A stretch of 64,000 nucleotides of DNA, taken from NCBI GenBank assembly GCA_003254925.1, contig QANZ01001473.1, forward strand, positions 7,720 to 71,719, read 5' to 3'. This DNA is from Chamaecrista fasciculata (taxonomy: Eukaryota > Streptophyta > Magnoliopsida > Fabales > Fabaceae). Positions 24,438 through 35,512 of the stretch are shown in pieces (the first letter of the stretch is position 1; each line of letters opens with the position of its first letter). A program made the position numbers and the translations under genes. The notes under the pieces are model-generated. The model was not told the origin of the DNA and ran no database searches. It saw only the letters and a program-made list of their open reading frames with translations.

Positions 24438-25248
24438 TAGTTTATGTTCCGGTCGTCGCTTAAAAAAATATAGAAAAATAATGAATATCTCAGAAATATG
24501 AGATATATTCAAATATTCAATATATATGTTAATAATTTTAAAATTGACGCAAGCTAATGGTTATGGACTTAAGTTAGCAATAAAAAAATGTTTTTTTTAC
24601 TAAAGAATAAAGATTGTAGATTCAATTTCTCACTTTAAGTATAGAATAATTTTAAATTTGTTAACTAATTATTTCACTCATAAAGAAGTATGCAACAAGA
24701 AAATGTTTTTTTTTTACTGTTACCAATAATGAATATTTTAATTACGACTATTTTTTTTAGAAAAAATTGACGCATGTAGAAATTCTTGTAACCCGTTTTC
24801 CTTACTTAATATTTAGTACTTAATGATTACTATATTAGAAAAATAGATTTATGTTTAATCTTTATAAATGTAGATGATTTAATTTTAGAATGTTATATTT
24901 TGAAATTTTAATTATAAAATTGAAAGCATTAATATACAATGCTACATTCAATGTAATGAAATGTGTTGAGAGAGACAAAGAGTGTGGGCGGCACACAATG
25001 TTTGTTTGGATGAAGTAGCGTAGGACTAGCGAGTGAAATTGCTATCTTCATGGAACCTTCGAATGATTTCAGTAAAGGAAATACTTTGTGACCAAGTTAT
25101 GAACTTATGATCAATTTTAATGGAGTAGTCTGTAACTCAAATTTTATCACATTTAAATTTAAAATAATGAAAACATGAACAATTTTAATTTTATCATATA
25201 ACTCGGGATCACAACATTTGCAAATAACAACAAATTAAACCCTCTTCA
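24438..25248. other. No gene seen; AT-rich
   Basis: Very AT-rich intergenic sequence with poly-T runs. Nothing recognisable. Confidence 0.5.
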
Positions 25249-25427
25249 TCTTATATTATATGGCTCCACCCCTTTTTGGTCGTCCACATTTTAAAATCAT
25301 AGTACAAAATTCATAATAAGAGAAAAAATATTATTTGATCCCTTCTTTTTTACTGAGTCAACGATTTAGTCTCTCATTTATTTTACATACATATTTACGT
25401 GTCCGTTAGGACACGCAAAGCCCCTAG
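25249..25427 (+). mobile_element. Mini-Helitron copy 4
   Basis: Starts TCTTATATTATATGGCTCC after an A and ends CGTGTCCGTTAGGACACG hairpin, AAAGCCCCTAG, then T. At 179 bp it is a full-length representative with no coding capacity, so it must depend on a Helitron helicase elsewhere. Confidence 0.8.
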
Positions 25428-25757
25428 TTTGTATATATGAATGACAATGACGACGTGCCTCACTGCTGATTTCAACGTTCACGTGTAGAAGACTCTTACT
25501 ATATATGTAACTGCTTTTTATCAACTTTAAACTCTCCACGATGTGAAAGGAACGTCAACGTTTCATTTACCACTTCGTTTCCACAAGGTTCTAGTAATGT
25601 TAACTTGAGAAACAAGGATTACGTCTGTTGAAACGTACTAATATTTTATAATCTGATGAACATAAATTTAAATATATTAAAAAAATGTTTACATTTAATG
25701 TTTGATATTCATTTAAATAAAAGTATTTTTAATGATAAATATTTTAAGAAAATAATT

Positions 25758-26465
25758 GATGAACTAGGATTTGGCTGAGGGTCGTTTTCCGGTTAACTGC
25801 AAGATTTTCCTGCAAGATAATGAACCACAGGGGGTCTCCCCTGTGATTCATCTGAAGCTCAAGTGATAAGAATATGAGCTAGCCTGAGTAGCGTGAGTTA
25901 CGTACTTTTTATAGAGTTACCATCTTGTATTTATAGGCTTATTGAGGAGAGTCCGTTTAAGGAAACTTACTTGATTGTAGGCTTATTGAGGAGAGTCCGT
26001 TTAAGGAAACTTACTTGATTGTAGAAGAGATATCTTCAGTGATATGAGATCTGAATCATAATCTTTCCTATTTCATGTAGGAAGATATTGTTTTGTTAAT
26101 TAATGATAAGTGAGTCACTATTTCCTTATTTGCACAGGGCGCCTTGATGGCCAAGGCAGAGTCCATGGGAAGGATCTCTGGGGGATCTGTCTTGATTGAC
26201 CGCGGATCTTGGTTGATCCTTGATTGGTTCCTGATTGGTTCAGGGAATATTTCCTTATTCATCCGTGGGCGCCCATGCCCTCTATGGTTATGGGCGTCCT
26301 TGGCGTTCTCGCCCTACCTTGTGGGCCTATGGCGTGCTGGACCAAGGACATCTTCTGCCAATTAGGGCCTCCTAATTATTGGGCCTATTATCACTCACGT
26401 TACCCCTGTGGTTCATTATCTTGAAGTGAACCGGGAAACGACCCTCGGCCATATGCCAGTTCATC
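25758..26465. mobile_element. TIR element of 708 bp with 7-bp flanking repeat AATAATT
   Basis: Left end GATGAACTAGGATTTGGCTG..GAGGGTCGTTTTCCGG and right end, inverted, GATGAACTGGCATATGGCCG..GAGGGTCGTTTCCCGG form imperfect terminal inverted repeats of about 70 bp. AATAATT flanks both sides (25751-25757, 26466-26472). A 44-bp direct repeat (TAGGCTTATTGAGGAGAGTC type) sits at 25934-26021. The interior from 26130 to 26360 is G/C-rich compared with everything around it. No transposase is present and the superfamily is not certain. Confidence 0.65.
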
Positions 26466-26472
26466 AATAATT

Positions 26473-26841
26473 TAACCTAATACAAAGACTTAACGAATTC
26501 ATGTTAAATATTATATTTCTTTTAGTACAAGTAAAATGCAAGTCTTTAAAACTTAGATCAAGTAAATTCCTCTATACTTAATTCATTTATCCGAATTCGA
26601 AGGGCATCATTATGAAATAGCTATTCTGATTATCCACAGTTTGAAGTGATTAAACTGTCATGTTCACATACCAAAACCAATAACGAAAACGGTAGCAGGA
26701 AACGAAAATAATGAATTAATAACGATTAACAAGAACAAATAATCATCCTGATTGAGTTTACAAATGTAGAAGAATGAAAGAATTGAATCCTAAAAGTCCG
26801 AAGTCCAAAATTACATACAAAAGGTAAATTGAATCTCATGA
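26473..26841. other. Downstream flank of the ZAT gene
   Basis: AT-rich sequence holding the probable 3' untranslated region of the zinc-finger gene, which is transcribed toward lower coordinates. No other feature seen. Confidence 0.5.
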
Positions 26842-27369
26842 TTAACACAAAGAAAGATTAAGTTGAGGAGCGTTATTCCCGAACAATAACTTCAAATCAT
26901 TCTCCAAAGGCGTCAAGTTCAAGTCTAATAAACACACGATTCTCTTGCTGTTCGATCTCTTCAAAACTGGCACTTTCGCAACCGCCTCATGAAACGCATC
27001 GTCGTTCATCGCTGCTCTGTGTTTTCTCATGTGTCCTCCTAGAGCTTGTCCAAGAGCAAATTCCTGACCGCAAATTGAGCATTCGTGAAGTTTCGCCTTC
27101 TTAGTATGATTATTAATCTTGTCTTCTGATGATTCGTCTTCTTCCTGGAGTTTTGGCTTCTTGTGACTTGCTCTGTGTCCTCCTAGCGCTTGAAACGATG
27201 AAAACTTGCGATTGCACGTCTTGCATTCGAATTCTTGAGGCGGTGATGATGAGGTTTTAAGAGTTTTGATTAATGCTTGTGGTTGTTGAGAGAGGAGCAT
27301 CAGAGAAATCGCCAGATCTAAGTTCTCTGTTTTCTCGTTGTATTCTCTCTGTCTCTTCATGCCTGCCAT
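26842..27369 (-). CDS. ZAT11: C2H2 zinc-finger transcriptional repressor, ZAT11/ZAT18-like
   Basis: Single-exon gene of 175 residues. It has two plant-type Cys2-His2 fingers, each with the invariant QALGGH: finger 1 uses C49, C52, H65 and H69, finger 2 uses C97, C100, H113 and H117. A leucine-rich segment (DLAISLMLL) lies near residues 18-26, and a basic MKRQRE near the start may help nuclear entry. The C-terminus has an EAR repression motif (DLNLTP, 149-154) and a second LxLxL motif (LNLSL, 170-174) at the very end. Plant proteins of this C1-2i class bind DNA in the nucleus and repress stress-response targets. The length and lack of introns fit ZAT11/ZAT12-type genes. TATA and W-boxes upstream fit stress induction. 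Exact orthology to ZAT11 rather than ZAT18 is inferred from neighbours. Confidence 0.95.
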   Translation of the reverse strand: MAGMKRQREYNEKTENLDLAISLMLLSQQPQALIKTLKTSSSPPQEFECKTCNRKFSSFQALGGHRASHKKPKLQEEDESSEDKINNHTKKAKLHECSICGQEFALGQALGGHMRKHRAAMNDDAFHEAVAKVPVLKRSNSKRIVCLLDLNLTPLENDLKLLFGNNAPQLNLSLC

Positions 27370-27475
27370 CGATGAATGAATTGACGAGTTTGTTTGTTTG
27401 TTTGTTTGAGTGTCGTATGAGAATTAAGATTGGAATTGGAAAGGATAATGAGGAACTAAGATGAGTCGTATTGAT

Positions 27476-27488
27476 GATATATATATAG
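27476..27488 (-). promoter_or_regulatory. TATA box of the ZAT gene
   Basis: On the minus strand CCTATATATATATATC lies about 110 bp before the start codon at 27369, a plausible core promoter distance with a short leader. Confidence 0.55.
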
Positions 27489-27503
27489 GCGGTTAAGGAA
27501 GGG

Positions 27504-27525
27504 AGTCAAAGAATTTTGTTTGACT
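27504..27525. promoter_or_regulatory. Pair of inverted W-boxes upstream of the ZAT gene
   Basis: TTGACT occurs on the plus strand at 27520-27525 and as its inverse AGTCAA at 27504-27509, just upstream of the TATA box. W-boxes are WRKY binding sites and typical of stress-induced ZAT promoters; function here is inferred. A G-box-like CACGTG lies farther up, near 27765. Confidence 0.45.
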
Positions 27526-28140
27526 TTGTTTTTGATTGTCGAGAATTAAATAAAGAAAGAAATTAAATATTAGTCTACGGAGTTGCCTTGTTTGTATAAT
27601 TCTCGAAGGAAAAGTAAGCAAGTTGTGTGAGGTAGTTATAAAATAGAGCGAGAGAGAAGTGGAAATGACGTGGAAGCCCTCGTTGCTTACCTTATCGCTT
27701 ACGAAATATTTTGCTGCAGTTTGGGAGTTTTGGGTTATGTATGTGTTTGCTTGCTGGTCCACGTCACGTGAGGCTCACCGAGTGACGAACGTACGTGCGC
27801 GTCAAGCTAAAGTCTAAAAGGGTGGGTTTCTTGTGAATCAGTAGAATTCTGTTCTCTAATAATAATCTATCTTCTTCTATGAAACTTCCACTTTGTTCTT
27901 TACGAATATTATTATACTGCATGTGGATAATTTAATTGCTCATATCTTGCTCTACAAGGTTCTTTTACACCGCGTTTGATATGAACTCGTCTTGGTGTGC
28001 GCGAAAAATCCGCCCAACAAAACATGTTTTTTCATACTCTCTCTACACAGTATGAAAAGAGAGAGAGATATTCGCACTAGTGGATCGTCTAGAGTTGGAT
28101 AAGTAAAAGTTAGTTTAGTGTAAAATTCATAAAATTTTAA
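27526..28140. other. Upstream region of the ZAT gene
   Basis: Probable distal promoter. Contains GTCCACGTCACGTGAGG (about 27757-27773) and ACGTACGTGCGCG. No coding sequence recognised. Confidence 0.4.
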
Positions 28141-28445
28141 TAAAATAGTATATTTATTATTTTCTCGAGTTCCCATGGTGTGAATTTTGTAAAGCTTTGC
28201 CTAAAATGATAAATTTTCTTATGAACATATATGCTCCATGGCCAAAGAGTATATTTATTATTTTCTCAAGTTCCCATGGTGTGAATTTTGTAAAGCTTTG
28301 CCTAAAATGATAATTTTTCTTATGAACATATATGCTCCATGGCCAAATAGTATATTTATTATTTTCTCAAGTTCCCATGGTGTGAATTTTGTAAAGCTTT
28401 GCCTAAAATGATACTTTTTCTTATGAACATATATATGCTCCATAG
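28141..28445. repeat. Three tandem copies of a 101-bp unit
   Basis: GTTCCCATGGTGTGAATTTT..GCTCCATGGCCAAA repeats with starts near 28169, 28270 and 28371, almost identical. It lies between the 3' end of the kinesin gene and the promoter of the ZAT gene. No recognised element family. Confidence 0.9.
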
Positions 28446-28678
28446 CCAAATAAATAACTCGAGGGAATTCACTCTACATAGTACAGACTACAGAGACAGA
28501 GTTGGATTATTCTGAGATGGGGATGGAAAAGCAAGCTACATATCAAATTACCTAGATATCCTAAAATTTTTACTCTAGTTGATAGAGTAGGGGAAAAGGG
28601 GCTCATCAGTTGATGAGCTAGCTTCAATAACACAAGCTTAGCTTCTTCTCTCTCAAACCCCCCCACAAAAGTAGGAAG

Positions 28679-31600
28679 TCAATTGACATGTGCAAACGGA
28701 GTTCGATTGGGAGATGCCGTTAGACGCGGGATTTTGGTCTCTGGTGTGTGCATCAGAGATTTTGATTTGTTTTCTGAAAAGTTGATGATGATGATGTTGT
28801 TGTTGTCTTCTGGGATATGTGTCCTCATCTCCTCAAAGGAAGCATGGCTGGGCACACTGATCTTTCTTCTCATGGGTGTTGTATGTTCATCAACCTGTTC
28901 ATGTATAACACCAAGTAAAGTAAGTAATCTTCAAAATTGGTTTCCCAAAAGTGAAGAACAAAGAACCCAGATTCCCCCATATACCAAGTAATCATTTTCA
29001 AGGCTGTTTTGGGCTTGGACGTGGATGCTTGATATGCTATCACCATGCTTCTCTTGTACAGAATAGAGCTGTTCCAACATTTGTGTAGTCATAGAATCAA
29101 CTTGCTTCTTGTTCATATGGTCCAGCATTACTGAATCTGAAAAGTGTAAATATGTTAGAGAGATAATATATATGCAAAAGATTCTTTTCATAATGAAAAT
29201 GTAAAAACTTCAAATTTACCATTTACAGCTTCAACCAGGTTATGGGTTTCGGCATTATAATCTGAATCCATACATGATGACGCACACATAATTTCTTGAT
29301 TTAAAGCGTGATTTGAGTTTATATTTTCTCTGTCAAACATCATCAGAAGAGTTAGAAGGAATTTGAAATATAATTATCAATAGTAATTGTACCACACCTA
29401 CAAACAGAACTAACTTTATGGTATTCTCTATCTCTGCAAGTCTGTTTTTGTTCAGAATGTTCAAAGATGACTGGGTATTTTCCCATTGCTCCCTCGAGTA
29501 GTTCACTCTCCCTGAGCTGCAAACAGTTTTTTTCATCCAAATGCATCAGATAAGAGAGATGAGGAGGAAGAAATAAAGAACAGAGAAAATAAATGAAAAA
29601 ACTGACCAATCTAGGAGGCAATTTTCCATTAAAGATCTAGATTCATTTGCTGAGAACATGTTTAACGTGTAATGACTTTTCACATTCTCTAAATATTCAC
29701 CAACTTCCTTAGTAGCATCTTCTGAAACTTGCTGCATGTTGCTCATCTCAACCTGTAATCTCTCAGATTGTTTCTTGCTTGTGTCCTGCATATTTCTTGA
29801 TGCCTCTGATACCTAAAAATCATATATTTCCCAAAGTTAAAAAATACGTTATGTTTCATTCACCAACAAGCAAATGAAAAAACTACAAGAAATAAAAAAA
29901 TAAAAAATAAAAATTCAACTCACCATAGCAGTTCTCTTAGATGTCAAGGCCCCCAAAATTTCAGCAATTTTTACCATGGCATGCTCTTGCTCTCTAGCAG
30001 CCTCCTCCTGTTTCAAGTTAATAGAAGAGAATTAACCATTACACTTACCCAGACTCCTTACCCTATACATTTTCTTTAAGTACAAGTATCTCAATTTTCG
30101 CTCACCTTGAACAACTTCTCAAAATTAGTTAGTTGGTAACTTCTTTCATTCTGATTTTTTTCAATAATTTTCATCACTCTTGAAGATTGTTGATGAATAT
30201 CATTTAGGAAGTTTGTAGTTGCGTCTGAGATCACTTGTGCTGAAGTCATACTTCGCTTTAATCCCTACATATTTCCACGAAAATTCATGCTTGTTTTATT
30301 AATATGTTGATTGTATAAATAACGTTGCAAAATAGAAGGTTTTGAAACGAAACCTACCTCCTCTTGCTGTTGAATGGAGAATGCCAACATGTGCTTTTGC
30401 TCATCAAGAGAATTCTGAATGTTACATATAACATCATTGGCCTCAAGCACGGCGGTGGCAAGGAGCTGAAAGAGAGCATGGCGTAATCAACTTAGGGTAC
30501 AAGTATTATTCTTTGATTTCTGGCATACAATGATGCATGAACTTAAGTGTAACAAAGAGTTTCTTGGCTTCTTACATTCTCAGCAGCTAATGTCTGTGAT
30601 GAAACTTTAGATTGGATCTGCTCCATATCAGATGATGCTTTTATGTGAAATGTGTCGGCTAACTCCTTCAAGGTCCCTATTCCTGAGGTATATATCTCGG
30701 TCATTTTCTTGATCCTTGATTCTAGACCTTGAGCTGCCTGGAGAAAATTTTGTCAATCAGATAAACAAAGATTAAAGGAAAGAACAAAACTGTAGGTGAA
30801 GCAAGCTTTATTCTTTTTTCTTACTTCACTTTTACTGGCAAGATATGAGCTGGCATGGTCTTCCATGCATCTCAGCTGTTTCTGTTGTTGAGAAATTGAC
30901 CCGATGATGGTCTTATGCAGGTTTTCTAATCTCTGGTTCAGCAGAGAGCCAAAATTCGAAACTATTTTCTTATTCTCAGCCGCCATCTTGTCTTTCTGAT
31001 CTGCAAACATAAAAAATCTCAGAAGAATTAAAACCGCAGCCTAGATCATAAAATACATGATATATGTTGATAAGCAACACATCATTTTTTAAAAAATAAT
31101 AATAAAGAATTCTGGTTCGGATATTGCAAAGTGGTTTCAACTTTCAATCAAGGGGTAGCATAGTCATACCCAACTTTAGGGACAGTGAACTAATATCATC
31201 GGATGCATTCTGCAGATCTGTACACAACTCCTTTGCACGCTCAATTAAAGAATTTTCTGTTCAAGCATAGAAGAATGCAAGACATATAGTGAGACTTGAA
31301 AAACAAAAGTGTGAATTATTGTTGCAGATTACAACAACAAACTTACCTGATTTTTGTAGCTTGGAAATTGTTAACTCCTTCTCCTTCAGTGTTGACACTA
31401 CTAGTCTGTAATTCTCTTGGAGATCAAGCAAGTCATTGCTGGTTTTCTCCAAATTTACCTAACCAGAATAATTTAATTGAGACGAGATGTTTGTGAAGGA
31501 TAAAAATTATGGAGGAAACAGTTCTATTCTATACACACCTTGCATTCTTTAAGCTCACATTGCAAATCCAGTTTTTGTTCTTGCTCATTTAGGTAGAGCT

Positions 31601-34422
31601 CACGGAACTTGTCCACTTCCTGCAAGACATAAAGGAAAGAATATTTTATAGAGAACAATAGCCCACAAAGATTAGAAGAAAATGTAACAGGGATTCCGAG
31701 AATACTTTCTCACTAAGACTGAGGTCAGTCTCCAATTGCTCTATCTTCTCATTTCTTGCCTGCAGGTATAAAGCAATTTAGGCTATGGATAATGAAATAT
31801 GTATCATTGTGGAAGAATTCATCTGACTTGGGAGCTTCCAGTTGAAGCAAAATACACAATTAGCTCAAATAATGAGAAGTTCTATTTTATCAATTGAAAC
31901 AAAATCTCAGCCTAATAAAACCGTCTGCCTACTGGTAAAAATATTAGTCTTGAGAAATAAATTTTATGTTAGAAGAAGTGGAAGAATGACCTTCTTTTCT
32001 GCTTCTTCCCTTGCAAATCTTTCATGAGGAACATATACACCATTCCTTTCCCTTGCGGCTCGAACATCTACATTTAATATTCAGTTACACAGATTCATGA
32101 GCTTTTAGGTCTTCCTTATACATCCCAAAATAAGAAATGAGAAGGACAGGGTAAATGAACCTTCTTTCATCCTCTCAATCTCCATGTACAAGTCCTTCAG
32201 CAAAAGAGCCTTGGAAACTTTTTGGTTTGCCTATTAATAATATAAACACAAGCTTGCATCACCACCACAAGGAAACAAAAACTGCATCTAGCAATCAAAG
32301 TGAGGTAACAAAAAGCAGTTGTAACTAACCTCAGGCCGATTCTTTATGTTTTTGGCACGGCTGGCATAATCTAGTGTACTTATTGTTTCTTCCAAACAAT
32401 AAGCTGATGGTGAAATAGTAGCAATAATGCATGTTTTTGTCTTCCCTCCCAAGGAGTCTCTTAAAATCCTTGTAAGCTTACTATCTCTGAAACAACAGAC
32501 AAAAAGTTGCATGCATATTTAGGATCACCTCTTTAAAAACCTAAATGCATTATTCAGAAATCAGAATTAGATAAGATGTTTGGATGAACCTGTAGGGTAT
32601 ATGAGCAGAATGCTCCACGAGTGCATTTATCACACGTCCTAGCGTGAGCAGGCTCTTATTTATCTCCCCTGCTTCTCTAGCACGACCCTGCAATTAAATT
32701 ACTTTCCATGATTAATATTTAACTGATTCCTCACGTACTTTTGCATTTCAACCCATAAAAGGTTTCACCATAAATCAAACCAAAATTAAAAAAGAACAAT
32801 GACAATGAAAAGCTAATCTTCATCCGTCTTTAGCAATTCATTCCGGTTAAAAAGTGATATGCAGACTTAATTAAAATACACATTCAATTTAACAGCAAGG
32901 AATAAGTATAATTGGGACTTTGCCTATACCTCACGTGCTCCAGAGCGTAATATATTTTCTGATCCTGCCAAGTCAACAAGATTAAGCTTGCCACATTTAA
33001 TCAACTCCTCTCCACCAATTACTGCTTCTTTCACATAGATGGTAATTGTCAATACTGAATGTGAACGGCTGCACCCAAATATTACAATATAAGAAAAAAT
33101 GGGTATCTTTCTAGCTCAATAACTTGCAAAAATAAAACAAAACCAACCTGCTTCGCTTGTTAAGCAATGTATCAGCTGTGCGCCTCTTGGATGATCCACG
33201 TTCCAGCAAAGCATAAATTTCATTTACACCATACACAGATTCTTCTTCAAGGCCTCTTACAAATACACAACCCTTTCCATCTTCCATAAGGGAAAGTGGT
33301 TTCTTTTGCTTTTCTTCTACAGACCTAGAATTGTCTTCTGGAGCCAATAGATCAGTTATTTCTTCATTGTACAGCTCAAGAAATGTCACTTTCATGGTAT
33401 AGTCAGCATTTTGTGCCTCCAACATTTCAAAAATTTGGCGAACTGCTCTTGGAATAACACCAGCCTCGGCAGGTAAATCTCCGCCCTATGTATCAACCAT
33501 CTTATATGACATACTTGCTGTTATAAGAAGACATGTAAAGCTATCATGTTGGGAAATGTAAGTAGTACCTTATTTCTCATCCCACCCTCCATTGTATAAG
33601 TTTTACCCGTGCCTGTTTGGCCATATGCAAAGATAGTGCAGTTGAAACCATCTAGAACTTCATTAACAATTGGGGCGATGGCTTGGTCATATATTGATCT
33701 TTGCTGTGCCTTAGGCCCGAAAACCTATATTAACACAGTAAATAAATATTAACCAGAGGCTACGTGAAATCACAACTTGCGGATACAACATAGTGCTAGA
33801 TAGAGGTTGAAAGGTAAATGAAGCACACCTTGTCAAACGCAAAAATTCTATCTACTTGCTTGTTAGCAAGAGTTTGCATAATGGTCACTTCTCTTCTGTG
33901 CTCATTACATGACACCACATTGGGAACGTTCAACCTTTGCTCGTCCTCGCTTAATGGCCTGTTGTAAGAAAATTATTAAAGCTTTTACTAAGATGACGAT
34001 TTTTCAAATCCTGTTTTAAGAAATCTTTGTGAAAGTTGTAAATCAAGAAATCCCGAAGAACTATGAATTTTACATATCCAGATTTAGGAACTGAACTCAT
34101 CAAGCTCGAATGACAATCATACCTAAAATCCTCGAACACCAATATTATATACTAAGATTAGTCAAACAGTGTTTGTCACTCGTTTAATTTAACTATCCAA
34201 TAACTCAATAAATTATATGAAGTAAGAAAGGCCAAAAAGTGACCTGCATCTAAGCAAAACTTGTACATTGGTCTCTTTATCCTTGTCGTGACGATTAGAG
34301 TTCCACTCAGACCCTCTTGAATCGGTGCGACGCCGTTCAGGGCGAGGTGTAAGAAACGGAGATGGCGATGCGGTCATCCCCAACCCTACCTTCTTAGATT
34401 GATCCGGCGTCACCGAAACCAT
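28679..34422 (-). CDS. KIN5B: Kinesin-5 motor protein (KIN-5B-like), 23 exons
   Basis: Homotetrameric plus-end motor that crosslinks spindle and phragmoplast microtubules. Exons from the start: 34244-34422, 33829-33958, 33569-33725, 33148-33485, 32940-33068, 32590-32687, 32330-32486, 32161-32230, 31991-32067, 31706-31759, 31539-31619, 31347-31458, 31170-31256, 30825-31000, 30576-30737, 30358-30465, 30106-30264, 29924-30007, 29607-29812, 29415-29516, 29220-29329, 28985-29136, 28679-28894. They sum to 3144 nt, 1047 residues, with all phases consistent. The P-loop GQTGTGKT is at about 138-145, switch I SSRSHS at about 267-272 (split across an intron), switch [10 protein letters not shown] at about 298-305, and the motor ends near residue 396. 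A long heptad-rich stalk follows, and the tail contains [11 protein letters not shown], in the place of the BimC box. The N-terminus [11 protein letters not shown] and the motor sequence fit KIN-5B best, from memory. A mitotic MSA element lies upstream. Confidence 0.95.
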
Positions 34423-34779
34423 CTTTCACTTTCACAAAAGCCTACACGAATTAACCAAAGGAAGTCACATGAGAAATCCTAATATCTGTTTCCAATAGTA
34501 CAACCGAAATGCAAAATGTGGATATTCCAACCAGATCCAATGTGAAAGCGTAAAAAAAAACGTACCGAGTTATTGAATGAGAAAATAGAGTAAGATCGGA
34601 GAATCTGAGAAAGAGCAATCGGAAAGAGATCCTTTTTAGTTAGCTTTACGATTCGAGTATTCACCCGACTTTCGTAGTTGTAGTTGTATGTGGGAGTGAG
34701 GGTCGCTGATTCGAAGAGTATTTCAAAAAATAGTGTGATGCTTTGGCAACGGCTACTTGAGACTATTTGTAGTTGAGAA

Positions 34780-34790
34780 TAGCCGTTGGA
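34780..34790 (-). promoter_or_regulatory. MSA (mitosis-specific activator) element upstream of KIN5B
   Basis: On the gene strand the sequence is TCCAACGGCTA, a full match to the plant MSA consensus YCYAACGGYYA bound by three-repeat MYB factors. It is 358 bp upstream of the start codon. A second, imperfect site GGCAACGGCTA is at 34745-34755 in the opposite orientation. This fits G2/M expression of a spindle motor. Confidence 0.6.
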
Positions 34791-34799
34791 CATAAGCAG

Positions 34800-35512
34800 A
34801 GATCTCCAGCGCCATGGGGACCCACCCTTCTCGCAATTTCAAACTTTGGACGTTCCTTTAGGCTTTAATTCTCGTTCCTATTTTTCTGCTTCTCATGGCA
34901 TATTGTTTTTTAGTGTGGAAGATTAGAACCCACTCCAAATTTACTTGGGCTATATATTAGTGGGCCATTAAACGCTATTAAGAAATTTGCCTATTGCGCT
35001 ACTCTTCAAGACTTATATGATGACCACTTGACCCTTCACAATTCACATTCACACCCAAAAACAAACGTCTTCTATTAAAGCATCAATGAAAATTAAACAT
35101 AGAATTTAGCGTTAAAAAGTAATAAGTATCAAGTATCAACACAGCATGAAACTATCATCTCATCTCCACTATTGAGTATTGACATCCCCGTGGCTCATTT
35201 TCTTCCCAATTTCGTTTGTATAAACCTCATCATTTGCCATGTAATTCATTCTTCAGCTTAGCCGAAATTTCAGGAAACCTACCAGTGTTTAGTTGTTTAT
35301 GTGATTATATGATTATATCTACTACATATGTCAAACGACTCTTGTTTATTAAATATTAATAAATAAATGTGTACAATTTTCGTGAGAAAATCTCTCATTG
35401 TGACCAACCAAATTGAAAGATATTTAATACATAGTCTGCGACAATCGTACAAGTGTTACAGCATTTAATACTACAGAGCAAGAAAAGACTACACCGGTAA
35501 TTCCATAACAAA
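34800..35512. other. Intergenic region between KIN5B and DAPF
   Basis: Distal KIN5B promoter and downstream sequence of DAPF. No extra gene or repeat recognised. Confidence 0.5.
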
